64,000 nt of DNA from Bolinopsis microptera (GCF_026151205.1 NC_087079.1:2389730-2453729); one strand, 5' to 3'. Positions 1 through 12,931 are shown, counted from the first letter of the stretch. Notes: generated from the sequence alone by a model not told the origin. Made by a program: numbers and translations.

Positions 1-1947
1 ATGAGCGTGAGTTGCCAAATATTACTACTAAACTGCGCACCTCAAGTTCTGATGAGCGTGAGTTGCCAAATATCACTACTAAACTGCGCACCTCAAGTTC
101 TGATGAGCGTGAGTTGCCAAATATCACTACTAAACTGCGCACCTCAAGTTCTGATGAGCGTGAGTTGCCAAATATCACTACTAAACTGCGCACCTCAAGT
201 TCTGATGAGCGTGAGTTGCCAAATATCACTACTAAACTGCGCACCTCAAGTTCTGATGAGCGTGAGTTGCCAAATATCACTACTAAACTGCGCACCTCAA
301 GTTCTGATGAGCGTGAGTTGCCAAATATTACTACTAAACTGCGCACCTCAAGTTCTGATGAGCATGAGTTGCCAAATATCACTACTAAACTGCGCACCTC
401 AAGTTCTGATGAGCGTGAGTTGCCAAATATCACTACTAAACTGCGCACCTCAAGTTCTGATGAGCGTGAGTTGCCAAATATCACTACTAAACTGCGCACC
501 TCAAGTTCTGATGAGTTTGAGTTGCCAAATATTACTACTAAACTGCGCACCTCAAGTTCTGATGAGCGTGAGTTGCCAAATATCACTACTAAACTGCGCA
601 CCTCAAGTTCTGATGAGCGTGAGTTGCCAAATATCACTACTAAACTGCGCACCTCAAGTTCTGATGAGCGTGAGTTGCCAAATATTACTACTAAACTGCG
701 CACCTCAAGTTCTGATGAGCGTGAGTTGCCAAATATCACTACTAAACTGCGCACCTCAAGTTCTGATGAGCGTGAGTTGCCAAATATCACTACTAAACTG
801 CGCACCTCAAGTTCTGATGAGCGTGAGTTGCCAAATATTACTACTAAACTGCGCACCTCAAGTTCTGATGAGCGTGAGTTGCCAAATATTACTACTAAAC
901 TGCGCACCTCAAGTTCTGATGAGCGTGAGTTGCCAAATATCACTACTAAACTGCGCACCTCAAGTTCTGATGAGCGTGAGTTGCCAAATATTACTACTAA
1001 ACTGCGCACCTCAAGTTCTGATGAGCATGAGTTGCCAAATATTACTACTAAACTGCGCACCTCAAGTTCTGATGAGTGTGAGTTGCCAAATATCACTACT
1101 AAACTGCGCACCTCAAGTTCTGATGAGTGTGAGTTGCCAAATATTACTACTAAACTGCGCACCTCAAGTTCTGATGAGTGTGAGTTGCCAAATATTACTA
1201 CTAAACTGCGCACCTCAAGTTCTGATGAGTGTGAGTTGCCAAATATTACTACTAAACTGCGCACCTCAAGTTCTGATGAGTGTGAGTTGCCAAATATCAC
1301 TACTAAACTGCGCACCTCAAGTTCTGATGAGTGTGAGTTGCCAAATATTACTACTAAACTGCGCACCTCAAGTTCTGATGAGTGTGAGTTGCCAAATATT
1401 ACTACTAAACTGCGCACCTCAAGTTCTGATGAGTGTGAGTTGCCAAATATTACTACTAAACTGCGCACCTCAAGTTCTGATGAGCATGAGTTGCCAAATA
1501 TTACTACTAAACTGCGCACCTCAAGTTCTGATGAGTGTGAGTTGCCAAATATCACTACTAAACTGCGCACCTCAAGTTCTGATGAGCGTGAGTTGCCAAA
1601 TATCACTACTAAACTGCGCACCTCAAGTTCTGATGAGCGTGAGTGGTGAGTTGCCAAATATTACTACTAAACTGCGCACCTCAACTTCAAGTTCTGATGA
1701 GCATGAGTTGCCAAATATTACTACTAAACTGCGCACCTCAAGTTCTGATGAGTGTGAGTTGCCAAATATTACTACTAAACTGCGCACCTCAAGTTCTGAT
1801 GAGTGTGAGTTGCCAAATATTACTACTAAACTGCGCACCTCAAGTTCTGATGAGCGTGAGTTGCCAAATATCACTACTAAACTGCGCACCTCAAGTTCTG
1901 ATGAGCGTGAGTTGCCAAATATTACTACTAAACTGTGCACCTCAAGT
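1..1947. repeat. 51-bp minisatellite array, about 38 copies
   Basis: Head-to-tail copies of one 51-bp unit run from the first base of the window, so the array may extend left. Units differ mainly at two places: a triplet that is cgt, tgt, cat or once ttt, and a c/t in the atatCac/atatTac segment. A 7-base insertion near 1642 and a 6-base insertion near 1683 break the register. Because 51 is divisible by 3 and the unit has no stop in three of six frames, long repetitive reading frames appear on both strands; they are a by-product of unit length and not evidence of a gene. The last unit decays at about 1936-1947. Confidence 0.97.
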
Positions 1948-3366
1948 CCTGGGCTGGCACATGCAATAACCGCACTCAGCCATACCCATTAGGGAGCACT
2001 AATACGGGCGACCATGGAGTGTTACTATGGCGACCATGGAGTGTTACTATGAGTATGGCTAGCATGGTACGTGTTAATATAGGGTAACAAAGAGATGTCA
2101 CAGTTCAATGGGCTATAATAGCATGGAATCAGGTTCAGGACTGACCTTATATGGAATATCTTGTCAACATCACTCTCTTATCAGTATTACTTATATTAAT
2201 AAACGCAATAAAAGCTGTCTTGAACGCAATTACTGGGACGACAAATTGGATGTTACCTGGGGGTTTTGAAATTTCGGACTCACCCGAACCGGAACAGGGT
2301 GAGGGGGGGGTGGTCTGAAAATCTGCGATTAAGTAGATGGCCCATAACTGATTGTTAGACTGGGATATGCTCCACCCATGTGAGCACGCAACTGACTTAC
2401 AGTAGCTTAACTATTCATTAATAAATAATGACTGTAAGTTATGCTATTAGTGCAAGTATCTAACTTATAATCCCAGAATGTGTGTCTGTCTGTCTGTTTG
2501 TAATTTCCGAGCGGCTTAATCAAGAAAACGGTAAGAGTTGCGGGACTGATTTTTTCGGTAAAGTGCCGACAAAACTCTGACGAAGTTAAATGATAAAGGT
2601 TTTTTAAATCGGTCGTTGATAGGTGGTTTAATTGATGGTTTTGTACCACAAATGTTACATAAAATAGCTTGAGCAGAACAGTAAGAGTTACGGGGCTCGC
2701 ATATATGTAGCTGCATAATTAGTGTAATTGAGTTACCCGGGTAAGATTCGCTGTCTATACTATAATCTCATTAGGGGAGGGCCCGGGAGGGGGCACTGTT
2801 TGGACTGCAGAGAGAGAGTTCATACTTTCATACGACAATGTTATGCGTGTTCACAAATATGATAGGCGGGTGTGGTGTTAAGGGTTAATTTCTATTGATT
2901 ACTGTTTAAGATACTATTACTATTGTTTAAGATACCATTGGATACGTGAGGGCACTCCGAATAGAATTGCTCACCTAATGCGGGTTTTGACTCAACGGGT
3001 AAATGCTCCTACCCTTTTTAACTGCGGCAGTGAAATCCCGGCCGAAGGCCGGGTTACACTAGTAACAATATAATTCTAGTTTTGATGACCATGTATGGAG
3101 TATTCAATTTCAAGTAACTGTAAGCTTTAAGTAAATGAAATTGTTGAACCTCTAGACGTAAAAAGCTCCGGGAAATGTAAAAATTCCCAGAAAATGTGCT
3201 GTTTCTCGTTATAATTATTTCCGGGAATTATATGCACTAAAACTCGTGGACACTTGCACTTAGAGCTGATAATTTGCAGATATTTAATTTTACCGCAACT
3301 GCGCAAGGAAAGCGAAGGTATTATCAATTATCAACATAGACTGCGAGTCACCTCAGACGAGCGTGC
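1948..3366. other. Intergenic, no gene recognised
   Basis: A 22-base duplication containing gcgaccatgg is seen at about 2008-2050. The rest has only short spurious reading frames. I see no splice-consistent coding segment and no recognisable RNA gene. Confidence 0.5.
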
Positions 3367-3853
3367 TAAATCACTCTACAGTCGATCTTCGAGATTGTTC
3401 TAAAAGAGCCCCCGACAGTTGAAACCAACTTCGTTCGATGTATATTCGGACGGTGATTCCGAATCAACCCCCATGACATAGGGTTAAAATTCTCCCCTGA
3501 CGAGATATTGGCGAAAAACTGTCTCGATCACGTGATATGACCGTATCAGTATAAGGAAGTTAGTCTAATATCTCGTTAGGGTTAGGGTTGATTCACGATG
3601 TCAATCCTTCGCAGCTCGGTGAGGCACAGTGGTGCATCTCGCCGATCTACCGAGAAGCATTATTTGATGCGCGCGCGACCCAGTAGTGCATCGCGCTACA
3701 AGGGTTAGGGTTTCAGCATATGCTTTTGTTAAGGATTGGGTTAGCGTTAGGGTTAGGATCAGATTAGAGGGTTAGGGTTTTGAATAGTCGTTCAGGGCCA
3801 GCTAGAGAACGGGTTGAAAAAGTCACACGTGACAGTCGAGTGTAGAGTGATTA
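3367..3853. mobile_element. MITE family A, 487 bp, with internal TTAGGG-like runs
   Basis: The ends are inverted repeats of about 18 bp (AATCACTCTACA...TCGA). The interior carries several gttagggttaggg-like runs (about 3578-3592, 3706-3716, 3735-3780). Reverse-oriented relatives lie at 29078-29557 and 60113-60350, including the gattcggaatca segment and the ctcgtcaggggag-like segment. There is no coding capacity. The short terminal inverted repeats and multiple copies make a non-autonomous DNA transposon the best reading. The superfamily is not assignable because the target duplication is unclear. Confidence 0.7.
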
Positions 3854-3895
3854 ATATATAATCATCATCCCACCTCAGAATCGCTCCTACTAAAT

Positions 3896-4020
3896 GATCG
3901 CTCGCCCAAATTTTAAGACAATTTTTGTGAAAAGGCCCTTTGGGCATGAAAGTTATTTACTAGATCGGTGTATTTTTGGACGCTATTTCCGAACGCAAAT
4001 CACTCTGGTGGGAAGTTTCA
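3896..4020. mobile_element. Partial copy of TIR family B (TCGCTCGCCCAAA end)
   Basis: The segment starts with tcgctcgcccaaattttaag and continues through aaaggccctttgggcatg and tgtatttttggacgc. It matches, in the opposite orientation, the right-hand part of the element found at 55093-55176. No second end is seen, so this is a fragment. Confidence 0.55.
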
Positions 4021-4299
4021 AAACAAATAATAGTTGCGCACTATATTAATATATTACACACTTTATTGTATCAGCGCACGTATCACATTGTCATTACACA
4101 GAAATCGGATAAATAAATTACAACAAATAATACCTCGGCTTCTTTTCGGGCCGCGCGTTTCAGCTCCAGCAAGCTGTCGGGAATTATCGCGCGTAGCCCT
4201 TAAAAGCCAAGGTATTTTTGGATAATGGATTATTAGTAGTAGTACTTATATCACAGTGCTGGCAAGCACGAGCGGTGTCTTTATTGGGGGTATACTATG

Positions 4300-4360
4300 T
4301 ACCCCCTTTACTATTGTACCCCCTTTACTACTATACCCCCTTTACTATTGTAACCCCTTT
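4300..4360. repeat. 17-bp tandem repeat, about 4 copies
   Basis: A unit close to ccccctttactattgta is repeated with small changes. The array sits just upstream of two GC-rich hairpins. Confidence 0.75.
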
Positions 4361-4383
4361 GGTACACGTCAGAAGCCTCTTTC

Positions 4384-4440
4384 GTGCACGCGAAGCGTGC
4401 ACTCCGGCCGGAGGCGGCGGCCTTCGGCCGCCGCCTCCGG
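4384..4440. other. Two adjacent perfect GC-rich hairpins
   Basis: First hairpin: GTGCACGC (4384-4391), loop GAA, GCGTGCAC (4395-4402). Second hairpin: a 15-bp perfect stem from 4408-4422 pairing with 4426-4440, loop TTC. Both are embedded in AT-rich DNA with no nearby gene. Function is unknown; a structural part of a mobile element is the most likely explanation. Confidence 0.8.
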
Positions 4441-5848
4441 CAGGAGTTTTTCAGGCATTAAGACTCGTCGGAAGTCGTTCAGCAGATTTATTTTTAGTTC
4501 AAAACATTCTAATTTGATGTCAAAGATGACAGGAATAAAAAATAGTTATGTTGAGATTTTTAAAAAATTTGCATAAAATACTCGCCAGCACTGTTATACG
4601 AAATTCGGTAAAAACCCAAAATCGCCATATTCAGGTGCCTTAAAAACCATGTTAAAATTGAGTTATAGATCTGAAACTTTGCAGGGCGTCTAGACGTTGA
4701 CCTAATCGACTGTAAAAAAAGTTTCAAGTTTCAGGAGCATCGGGAAATGGGTTTTCTAGAACCCCTGTTTTACGACAGATTGTCGTGATATATACATACA
4801 TATATATATACTTATATACATATATATATTCAGGGATAGACGCTTTGCCAGTCAATTATAGGCTATATTTAGGTGTCCGTAGATTCAGAAGCTTTAAAGA
4901 TACAGCCATTTCGGACCCCAGGTCTTGAAGATAATTGTTTAGACTTTAGTTTACATTATGTTAAAAAGTAATTCAACGTCATCATCACCACTTGATGACG
5001 TCATCAAGTTAACCATTTTTAAAACTTGATTTTTCACAAAGTAATCATTTTTCAAATCGATTTTACACCATTAAGGAGTAATTTTATTCAAAATTTGAGG
5101 ACATATTGAAGTTAGATAATTGTTTAAGCATTCTGAAAATCTACCGGAAAGTTTTTCTAGCTTGCTCCTTCATAAAGATATTCGCTATTGAAGTTAGTGC
5201 TTTTTTAAAGAATAATTTTATAAAAACGTTAATTTTACGTTCTAGTATTCTCTGGTGTTCCACCATCCCTTGAGTTGTGGAGCTCAATTTTGCTTCCTAA
5301 AGATCTAAATTGTGTCATAGGCTAGGTTTAAAGTTGAAAATCGAAAAATTGCACACGTGGGGCCACGCCCAAATTGATAGAAAATTGCTAAAATCACTGA
5401 AAATTGCTGTTTTCACCAATTTTCGTCAACTTTGGAGTGCCGTTGTGATTACAGTTCTTCTTGAAATACTTTGAAACTTTTCATGCTTATCAAACTATAT
5501 ATAAAACACCAACATGCAAAAATTTACGGTGATTCAATATTGGATGCGCACGCAACTTCCGCTCAAGGTTTGCACGTGCGAAAGGTGAAAATTTTGCTCA
5601 TTCGTGATTTTGAACAAATTCTGCTTTGCCACGACAGTTCAATGTCATTATATATGAATTTAATGCCAACTTGAATGAGTATAAAGTGGTATCAGTGATT
5701 GACCGATATGCTTACCCAAACACAAGGAAATGTTTTTAAAGGAAAAATTTCGAAATCGTTGAAATCACCTCCTTATTAATATGTATGAAGTTATGAGTTT
5801 ACATTTCGTCTTTGTAAAGTACCCTGACATTATAATCAAAAAGAGATG
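4441..5848. other. Intergenic, AT-rich, no gene recognised
   Basis: An alternating (TA/CATA) simple-sequence tract lies at about 4790-4832. The rest has only short reading frames without recognisable motifs. Confidence 0.5.
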
Positions 5849-6214
5849 ATATTTTACCAAAACCCATAATCATGGGTAGAGTGGACCGCTGTCAGTGTCT
5901 CTCTTTCCCAAACAAAAGGCAATGATATCAATTTGAATGACCGTTATCAAATGCAAAATGATACCGAGAATGAAATCGGTCGCTCGGTTTTCCCATTCAT
6001 TTACAATTGAAATAGATTACATTTTATAAATCGAAACTTATTACAATTCGTAAGCCATGAATGAGTGGGAAAAGCGAGCGACCGATTTCATTCTCGGTAT
6101 CATTTTGCATTTGATAACGGTCATTCAAATTGATATCATTGCCTTTTGTTTGGGAAAGAGAGACACTGGCAGCGGTCCACTCTACCCATGATTATGGGTT
6201 TTGGTAAAATATAG
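5849..6214. mobile_element. Foldback element, arms about 150 bp
   Basis: The left arm (5849-5998) starts atattttaccaaaaccc and is repeated in inverted orientation at 6060-6214. The match is near perfect over about 150 bp, around a loop of about 60 bp. There is no coding capacity. The length and structure fit a non-autonomous foldback or MITE; such DNA can form a long hairpin if transcribed. Confidence 0.85.
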
Positions 6215-7170
6215 TATCCTAAATTATATATTCCTGGTAGTGGTACATATTAATTGCATTATTTAACGGAACACGTGACAGCATCCAGCATCACGAGGGT
6301 GATATCTTCCAATCGCCGTGTTAATATCCTAATCTAAGTAAATATCCAGATATCCTCCATGATGATCATGAAGCGATGAATATATTCCAATATCATAATA
6401 ATATCCAATAAGCACCATCAGCATCATCGCTCGGCAGGTTCCTACCCCAATTAACCAATATTACCGGGGTCCGGGGGATTATGTTTTTCGTTCTATATTA
6501 GGACTTTCTGGAAGCATATCGTGTTCTGGGTGACATCCTCCTGACGAAATGTGCATTATGACAGTCACCAATCGGCTTAGTCCTCTGACATCTGAGGACT
6601 GGGATCAGCAAATATTTGAACTTGACCCAGGGCCAGCGCCAGCCAGAACATAGCTCAGTTATGAGGGACCCCATATCAAAATAGCCCTGTATGTGAATGT
6701 AAACTTTTTGCTGAAGTACCGAGGTAAAGTGGGTTCCCCAAATCGCCTGTCGAAGGAAAGTAGCAAGAGCAAAGAAAAATACCATTTACTCAATCTGATA
6801 GAGTGATAATTCAAATTAATTTGGACTTGCGATCAAGGCCAAATATTTATTAAATATTGAACAAGGCACTCAATTTATTTTTTATTTTTAGCGACCTAAA
6901 GTTGAAAAGGACTTTTGAATAAGTTTCAACTATAATAACGAATTTTATTTTGAGTTTTAAAAGGAATATTTAGGACAAAAGATAATAAAGAACGATCTGA
7001 GATAATCATTAAATATGAAATGAAATTATTAAGCAAAATCACTCCTCGGCCTCCCACTCCCATTCCTAAATTGATTTTTGTTAAATTGATTTGTTTAAAA
7101 AGATCCTGATTCCTGAAGTTGAATTAGAACATAGAAACTCATTAAGAGCTTAACAAAGCCAAAGGCAAGG
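6215..7170. other. Intergenic, no gene recognised
   Basis: AT-rich sequence with no splice-consistent coding segment and no repeat that I could pair with another part of the window. Confidence 0.45.
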
Positions 7171-7356
7171 TTACCTGGGGACCTCAGGCTATCATGTTCA
7201 TAAACATAGATATTACTATTAGGCGGAATTACAGGCTAAGTGCTAAGCGCGGCCCAGTAAAACATACGTTGCATTTCCTTTTTGATTACTGGGCCGCGCT
7301 CAGCCTGTCATTCCGCCTAATCTCTATGTTTATGAATATGATAGCCTGAGGTCCCT
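7171..7356. mobile_element. Head-to-head pair of the 85-bp MITE family C
   Basis: The left half begins TTACCTGGGGACCTCAGGCT and runs to ggcccagtaa at about 7260. The right half (about 7286-7356) is the same sequence inverted, starting ttactgggccgcgctcagcc. Single copies of the same unit occur at 10536-10629, 28927-29035, 56250-56332 and 58027-58113. Confidence 0.85.
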
Positions 7357-8118
7357 AAAATATTAAGATAACCTTTTGATCGATTCGCGTGCACAAAAGG
7401 GCCAAGGATATAATACTAATAGCTCATAAACAATAAAAATCAAACATTTTTATAAAGATCACCTGTCCGCTGGCGAGTTAGGAGAATAAATAATTCCTTT
7501 GTTATAGTTAATTGCACCGTTACGTCTTTAACTAGTAAGCTAGTCTAATAGTAGTATAGCTCGCTTCTCTCAAGTAGAAAGCTTGAAAAGAGGGCCGCGC
7601 ACAGTGCATGGTGCAGCAACGCCAACACTAATTAACAGGGATTGTCGCGCCAGGTAATTTCAATTACGTTTATTCGACTTTATTACCTTCCTAACAATTA
7701 AATGAACGACAATCTATATTCAGCACGGACAAAGTACTAAACCATAAACCGTGGCGCGGGCAATTAATTTAAAAACAGGCATTATATTATACTTATAAAC
7801 TATATTAGGTGTGGTTTTGCCATGACGATCAGGTGACTGCATGACGTGATCTACCTTGATCAACGGAAACATTTTATATCTTTACCAAAATTACGCAAGA
7901 ATTGGATTTATAGCGATCTCGCGTGGATTCAATTTTGAATTTAACTCGAATAATCGAAAATGGAGAGAATTTGTCAACTTTTATCGGAAATATCGGAATA
8001 AGATTTTAAGGATTGAAAGTAATATATTTTAACTAATATAAGAATTAAACTCACAGAGTTTAATGACAAATGATATACTACAGCTTTTATTTCAAACAAA
8101 AAAGTATGGGTGAGATTG
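7357..8118. other. Intergenic, no gene recognised
   Basis: Mixed AT-rich sequence. A short segment near 7565-7640 (gcttgaaaagagggccgcgcacag) recurs at about 57780-57815, so part of it is a dispersed repeat. Confidence 0.45.
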
Positions 8119-9961
8119 TTGACGGATGTTACTCGTCTAGAAATTAAAATTTCTTCGAAGTAGCGCGCGCCGCTTTCTTCTCGAAATATTAGGGGGTGCA
8201 CGATAAAAAATAAACTTGCTCGGATTTTCAAAATTTTTGTACCATTGTTTTCTACTTCTAGAGACTGTGAGAATTTTCACAGTACCAAATTTGTTATACC
8301 TTTTTGGAATGATTAGTGAGTTTCGCCTAGGTGCCATATTTGATGGTGCGCGGCTTTTGGAGCAAAATTAGGTGTAAAAGTCGCGTAATTTGACGAAATT
8401 TGTTGATTTTTGTCGTATTATTCTATAATATCTTCGGTTCCTGAACATGAATCATGCTGAAAATTTGTGGGAACCTTCCAATTATACTTAACTACCGAAC
8501 CTAATTTAGTTGGGAGAGATTGGCCTTGATTAAGAGGTCTAAAAATGACAAAATAGGTATAAATAGGTAGTGCGCCATCGACAGTGAGCCGCGCGTGCCG
8601 ACTGTAGGATGGTTTTTTAGCGCTAATTTCGGCCAGCACAATTTTCTTCAAACAAATAGATATTAAGTATTCTTCCCGACCTCCGATTGCAACAAAAATT
8701 GGTAAGCTTACTCATAGACTTACAAGAAAAGTGTCCGAAAAGTTTAAAGCATATCCAACCATCAGACTTTATGTTACAGCTAAAAGCAGCGTATTTTGCC
8801 CCATTTTGATCACTATATCAACTCCGATATCCACCAAATTTTTTGGACAGTTGTGAAAGCCCTATTGGAAGGTCGCCGCCAATTTTCAGAATGATCTCAT
8901 TCAAGGAACTGAAGATATATCCAAATAATACGACAAAAATCAACGAATTTGGTCAAATTTGGTCAAATTACGCGACTTTTACAGCTAATTTTGCTCCAAA
9001 AGCCGCGCACCATCAAATATGGCACCTAGGCGAAACTCACTGATCTTTCTAAAAAGGTATGACAAATTTGGTATTGTGAAAATTCTCACAGTCTCTAGAA
9101 AACAATGGTACAAAAATTTTTAAAATCCAAGCAAGTTTATTTTTATGGTGCACCCCCTAGTATAAATCCGTTGATAACTCAAATTCTGACCATCGAAATT
9201 GCTCAAACTAATTTAGGTTCAGTAGAACATAAGTGTTTACGTACGCTGACCAAATTTCAACAAAATTGTTATATGGGAAGTATTATAACTTTTTGATTGT
9301 TTCCGGAATAATGTGCTGGCCGAAATAAGAGCTAAAAAACCATTCAATGGTCAGCGCGCGCGTCTTACGGTCGATGGCCCACTGCCTAGAAATATTATAT
9401 GGTGATCCGATGGCAAGTGCTACGAAGTAGCGCGCGCCGGGCCAGACTGCATTAACAATGGTCAAGTGAGATTGAACAGTGAACAATTGAACATACCCCA
9501 TATTATAACTATAAGTTTATAAGTATAAATTATGAATTAGCTTTATTAAATTTTGACGCATACAATTATAACTATAGCTAGATATTACAATGATACTAAA
9601 TTCAAAAAGAAATTCATCTCAACATCAAATTCTGACAATTCAATTTATTCAACTTGTCCATTTAACTAAATATATTTATCTACTTCTAGTTAAATGGTAA
9701 CACCTTGATTGGTCTTCATTGGGAAAACGAAACGCCCCTTAGTTTGACTAATTAATAGTATTAGTAATACTTACTGACAGCAGACAGGCTTACCTAGCTA
9801 TAATATTCATGAACATACAGATTCGAATAGAGATTCGCATTTGACCATTGTTAATGATCTGGCCCGGCGCGCGCTACTTCGTAGCACTTGCCGTCGTAAC
9901 ATTTCGAGAAGAAAGCGGCGCGCGATACTTCGAAGAAATTTAGACGAGTAACATCCGTCAA
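8119..9961. mobile_element. TIR element, 1843 bp, with an internal long inverted repeat (family D)
   Basis: The terminal inverted repeats are about 70 bp: TTGACGGATGTTACTCGTCT at 8119 and its complement ending at 9961. They include the GC-rich gaagtagcgcgcgccgctttc segment. A second inverted repeat lies inside, 8150-8490 against about 8860-9170, at roughly 85-90 percent identity by eye. No reading frame resembles a transposase, so the copy is non-autonomous. A shorter relative with the same ends lies at 55333-55772. Confidence 0.8.
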
Positions 9962-10535
9962 GATTCGCATTCGTTGTCATGGTAACTTAACGGAAGGAAG
10001 GACTGATGACATATTTGAACCCACCTACCTCGTTCTCCAAAATCCAAGTTTTTCTGCAAAAACGTCCATTCGTAACCTTTCACTATTTTCTTTTTACAAA
10101 AGAGTGTGAACGGAAAAAATAAGCTTAGTCAGACGCAACTTTTGGTACCAAAATTATAATATTTCAATTTGAAACACAAAATTTTTCAAAAATTTGCCCA
10201 GGTTTAAAAAACGAAAATCACTATTGTAAATAGTACTGCTACAATTAATTGTATTTATATAGGCAAACCTCTAAACTGCATAATTTGATTTTATAAACCA
10301 ATCAGGTTTTTACGTATTTCCTTTGAAAAAACACCAACGTTGACGTATTTACTGTCTACTCACTACTATATCTGTATATACTGTTATATGACGTAGCACT
10401 TGATAATCTGAGTATTAACGGCCATTATTTTTCATTTTTTAATGATTATAAGCATTATATTATAAATTATGCCAGACAATTGTAATATTCCAGACATGAC
10501 ACTCACTCCGATTTAATGCAGAGATTATCCGTTAA
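9962..10535. other. Intergenic, no gene recognised
   Basis: AT-rich. The piece near 10108-10150 (aataagcttagtcagacgc) resembles part of the arms of the 32-kb palindrome and the 60.6-kb segment, so it is probably a decayed foldback remnant. Confidence 0.4.
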
Positions 10536-10629
10536 TTACCTGGGGACCCCAGGCTATTATATTTATGTTAATAATCATATGGATGGAATGGAGATTTGGT
10601 GGAATGACAGGCTTAGCGCCGCCCAGTAA
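10536..10629. mobile_element. MITE family C, single copy
   Basis: Starts ttacctggggaccccaggct and ends gcgccgcccagtaa, the family C ends, with a diverged middle. Confidence 0.75.
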
Positions 10630-11771
10630 ATCAGTTAAATGTTTGTTACTGCCCTGGAAGTGGAAGAGGATTAATGGAGCAGGAGACGGTTCTACATTCC
10701 ACTTCCAGATAATTATCATTTTCAGTTGGGATAATATAAGGTACTTGCGTTTAGAGGGGAAGCATTAGTAAAAGTAACATTTAAATAACCAAATAAAACA
10801 AACATGTGATTAACTCACTTCCAGAGTATCAATGATAAGTTAAATTAATGCAATAATTGACATTAACAGAATTAACATATCTTAAAAAGCAGCAGTAATG
10901 TCTACAAACTACAAGAAAGAAACAATTAACAAAACCATCATCTCATAACGTAAGGTCTAATATCAGGCAATAATATTTTAATGACATGCATTAATTACAC
11001 TAGCAGGAACCCGTATAACTCTAAAGTGGTGTCAAGACTCAAGAGACTAAAATAATTATTACCTATTTAAATCGCGTTTTTGACACCACTTGGGGATCCA
11101 AATTTTGGGCACTAAAATTCTTATTTCATGGCCAATTTTTTATTTTTTCATGCTGATTTGAAAAGCATAAAAGCATTTGAACCAGTCAAAAAAGTGTCAG
11201 TTGTATATCTTTTACAGTTTTTGCGGAAAGTCGCGTTAAAATTGATGCCGTGGTGTCAGTAAAATGGCACGGATCCATATATCCATATATATCGTCTCGC
11301 TTTATATATAGTAAGATTAAAGAACGTCTAGATTTAAACCACATTTTTGGAATTTATTTATTTTCGAGAGTTATCCAAATTAAAAATCGATTGCGGTACA
11401 TGTGACATGTATTTTTTTTTGAAGAGAAGCCAGGCTTTGCGTTATTAATTCATAGATTTAAATTAATCCAAGTAAGAATGAAAATCGTCAAATTATCAAC
11501 TCTCCATATCACATAATTAGTCCAGAAACCAAAATTACGTTTTGATACTTAAGAATTAATATGACAAAAAGTCGGGAAAATACAACGCGAACGCATAATT
11601 GCATTTAAAAAGCTACACATCACAACTGTAGAAAAGATAACTTTATCAGAATTCTTACTTATACATTTGTAATGGGGTCCTTACAAAGACTAGTTGCTTA
11701 CTGAGTGGTCTTTATGAGATTACTGAGTAAGCACAGCGACAAAGTAACCTGGATAAAACCTGTATCTCTCA
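10630..11771. other. Intergenic, no gene recognised
   Basis: AT-rich sequence without recognisable coding or RNA features. Confidence 0.45.
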
Positions 11772-11911
11772 TTTATGCAGTTATTTAATACCATTAGTGT
11801 AGCGGTCATTTAATACCATTAGTGTAGCGGTCATTTAATACCTACCATTAGTGTAGCGGTCATTTAATACCATTAGTGTAGCGGTCATTTAATACCATTA
11901 GTGTAGTAACA
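11772..11911. repeat. 25-bp tandem repeat, 5 copies
   Basis: Unit close to ggtcatttaataccattagt plus gtagc. The third copy carries a 4-base insertion (taccta). Confidence 0.9.
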
Positions 11912-12931
11912 GCTAATCAATATCTGATTTTATTAAAGACCACCGTGCATTAAAATCAGCCATATATTTGTATATTAGCTTGTATTGTTGCCTCATAATA
12001 ACAATCGAGTAAACAAAAGCTAATATTTAGCGTTTACTTTCTAAAATGCGGTTAGACTATAACTCTAATAAGAAAGAGCCACATAACTTTAAAACGGAGT
12101 TTTAGCGGTACACAGAGCTGGAGCACAAACATATTTTGTAATCAAAACCGACGAATGCTAGGTCTCTGGAGGTAAGTAAGTAACTAAGCGTTCATTCAGC
12201 ACGACTTTCTCTTAACAGACATTTAGTAGAAATTGAAAAATTGCAACATAGTCACGCCCTTTCAAAGTCCCTGGTCTTTTTAATAGAGATGGTGAATCGA
12301 ATGCTATTTACTTTATCTTTTTTATGAAAGTTCTTAGATCTGTTAACCTTAATTATAATTTAGCATATGTTGCGAGAAATATTTTCAGATGTTACATTTA
12401 TGTTCTATTTTAGACGTTTTTTGTTAGATAAGTACCATTAATAAACTCTTTAACTAGATTTCCATCCTATCGCCAAACTTAGGTTAAACTAATTTGACAT
12501 TCCATCTACTCGACTACTTTCGAACAGGTATAAATATAACATGGTTTAAATATATAGGGGCTAGGACCGCTAGGTGGCTAACTAATATGTTTCTAGTATA
12601 ATCTATAATTTTACCACTATGCAAACTGCTGAGTTGATAATTTTACTTGGAATAAATTTAGTTCCCAAATAATCTAGAGCGGTGCTCCGCCAGAGTAATA
12701 ATACAGCAGCAAGGTATATCTACCACCACCGCCAAATTAAACACCAATCAAATAGCGGAAAGTTAATTCGCAAGGCATATTATGGATATAATATCGACCA
12801 GCGCGTCCATCATATTAGATGGACGCGCTGAAATTGGAAATATTTAGTCAAATCAGGAGCTGTCAGGTGCACATAGTCTCGGGCTCGCAGTGGAGGTGAC
12901 AAGTCTAATAAAGGATTTACACAGGACACCA
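11912..12931. other. Intergenic, no gene recognised
   Basis: No coding segment recognised. A short palindrome, cagcgcgtccat / atggacgcgctg, sits at about 12799-12830. Confidence 0.45.

Noticed and set aside
1-1947. CRISPR-like repeat array
   Set aside because: Units abut without unique spacers, and the genome is eukaryotic.
1-1992. 663- and 545-residue repetitive reading frames in the 51-bp array
   Set aside because: They arise because the unit length is divisible by 3 and lacks stops in three frames. The frames change at the 7-base insertion and there are no flanking coding features.
3570-3790. A true telomere or chromosome end
   Set aside because: The TTAGGG-like runs are short, imperfect, internal to a dispersed TIR element, and recur at several places.
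4384-4440. Helitron 3' end hairpin
   Set aside because: No CTRR terminus follows at the expected distance and no TC start was found.
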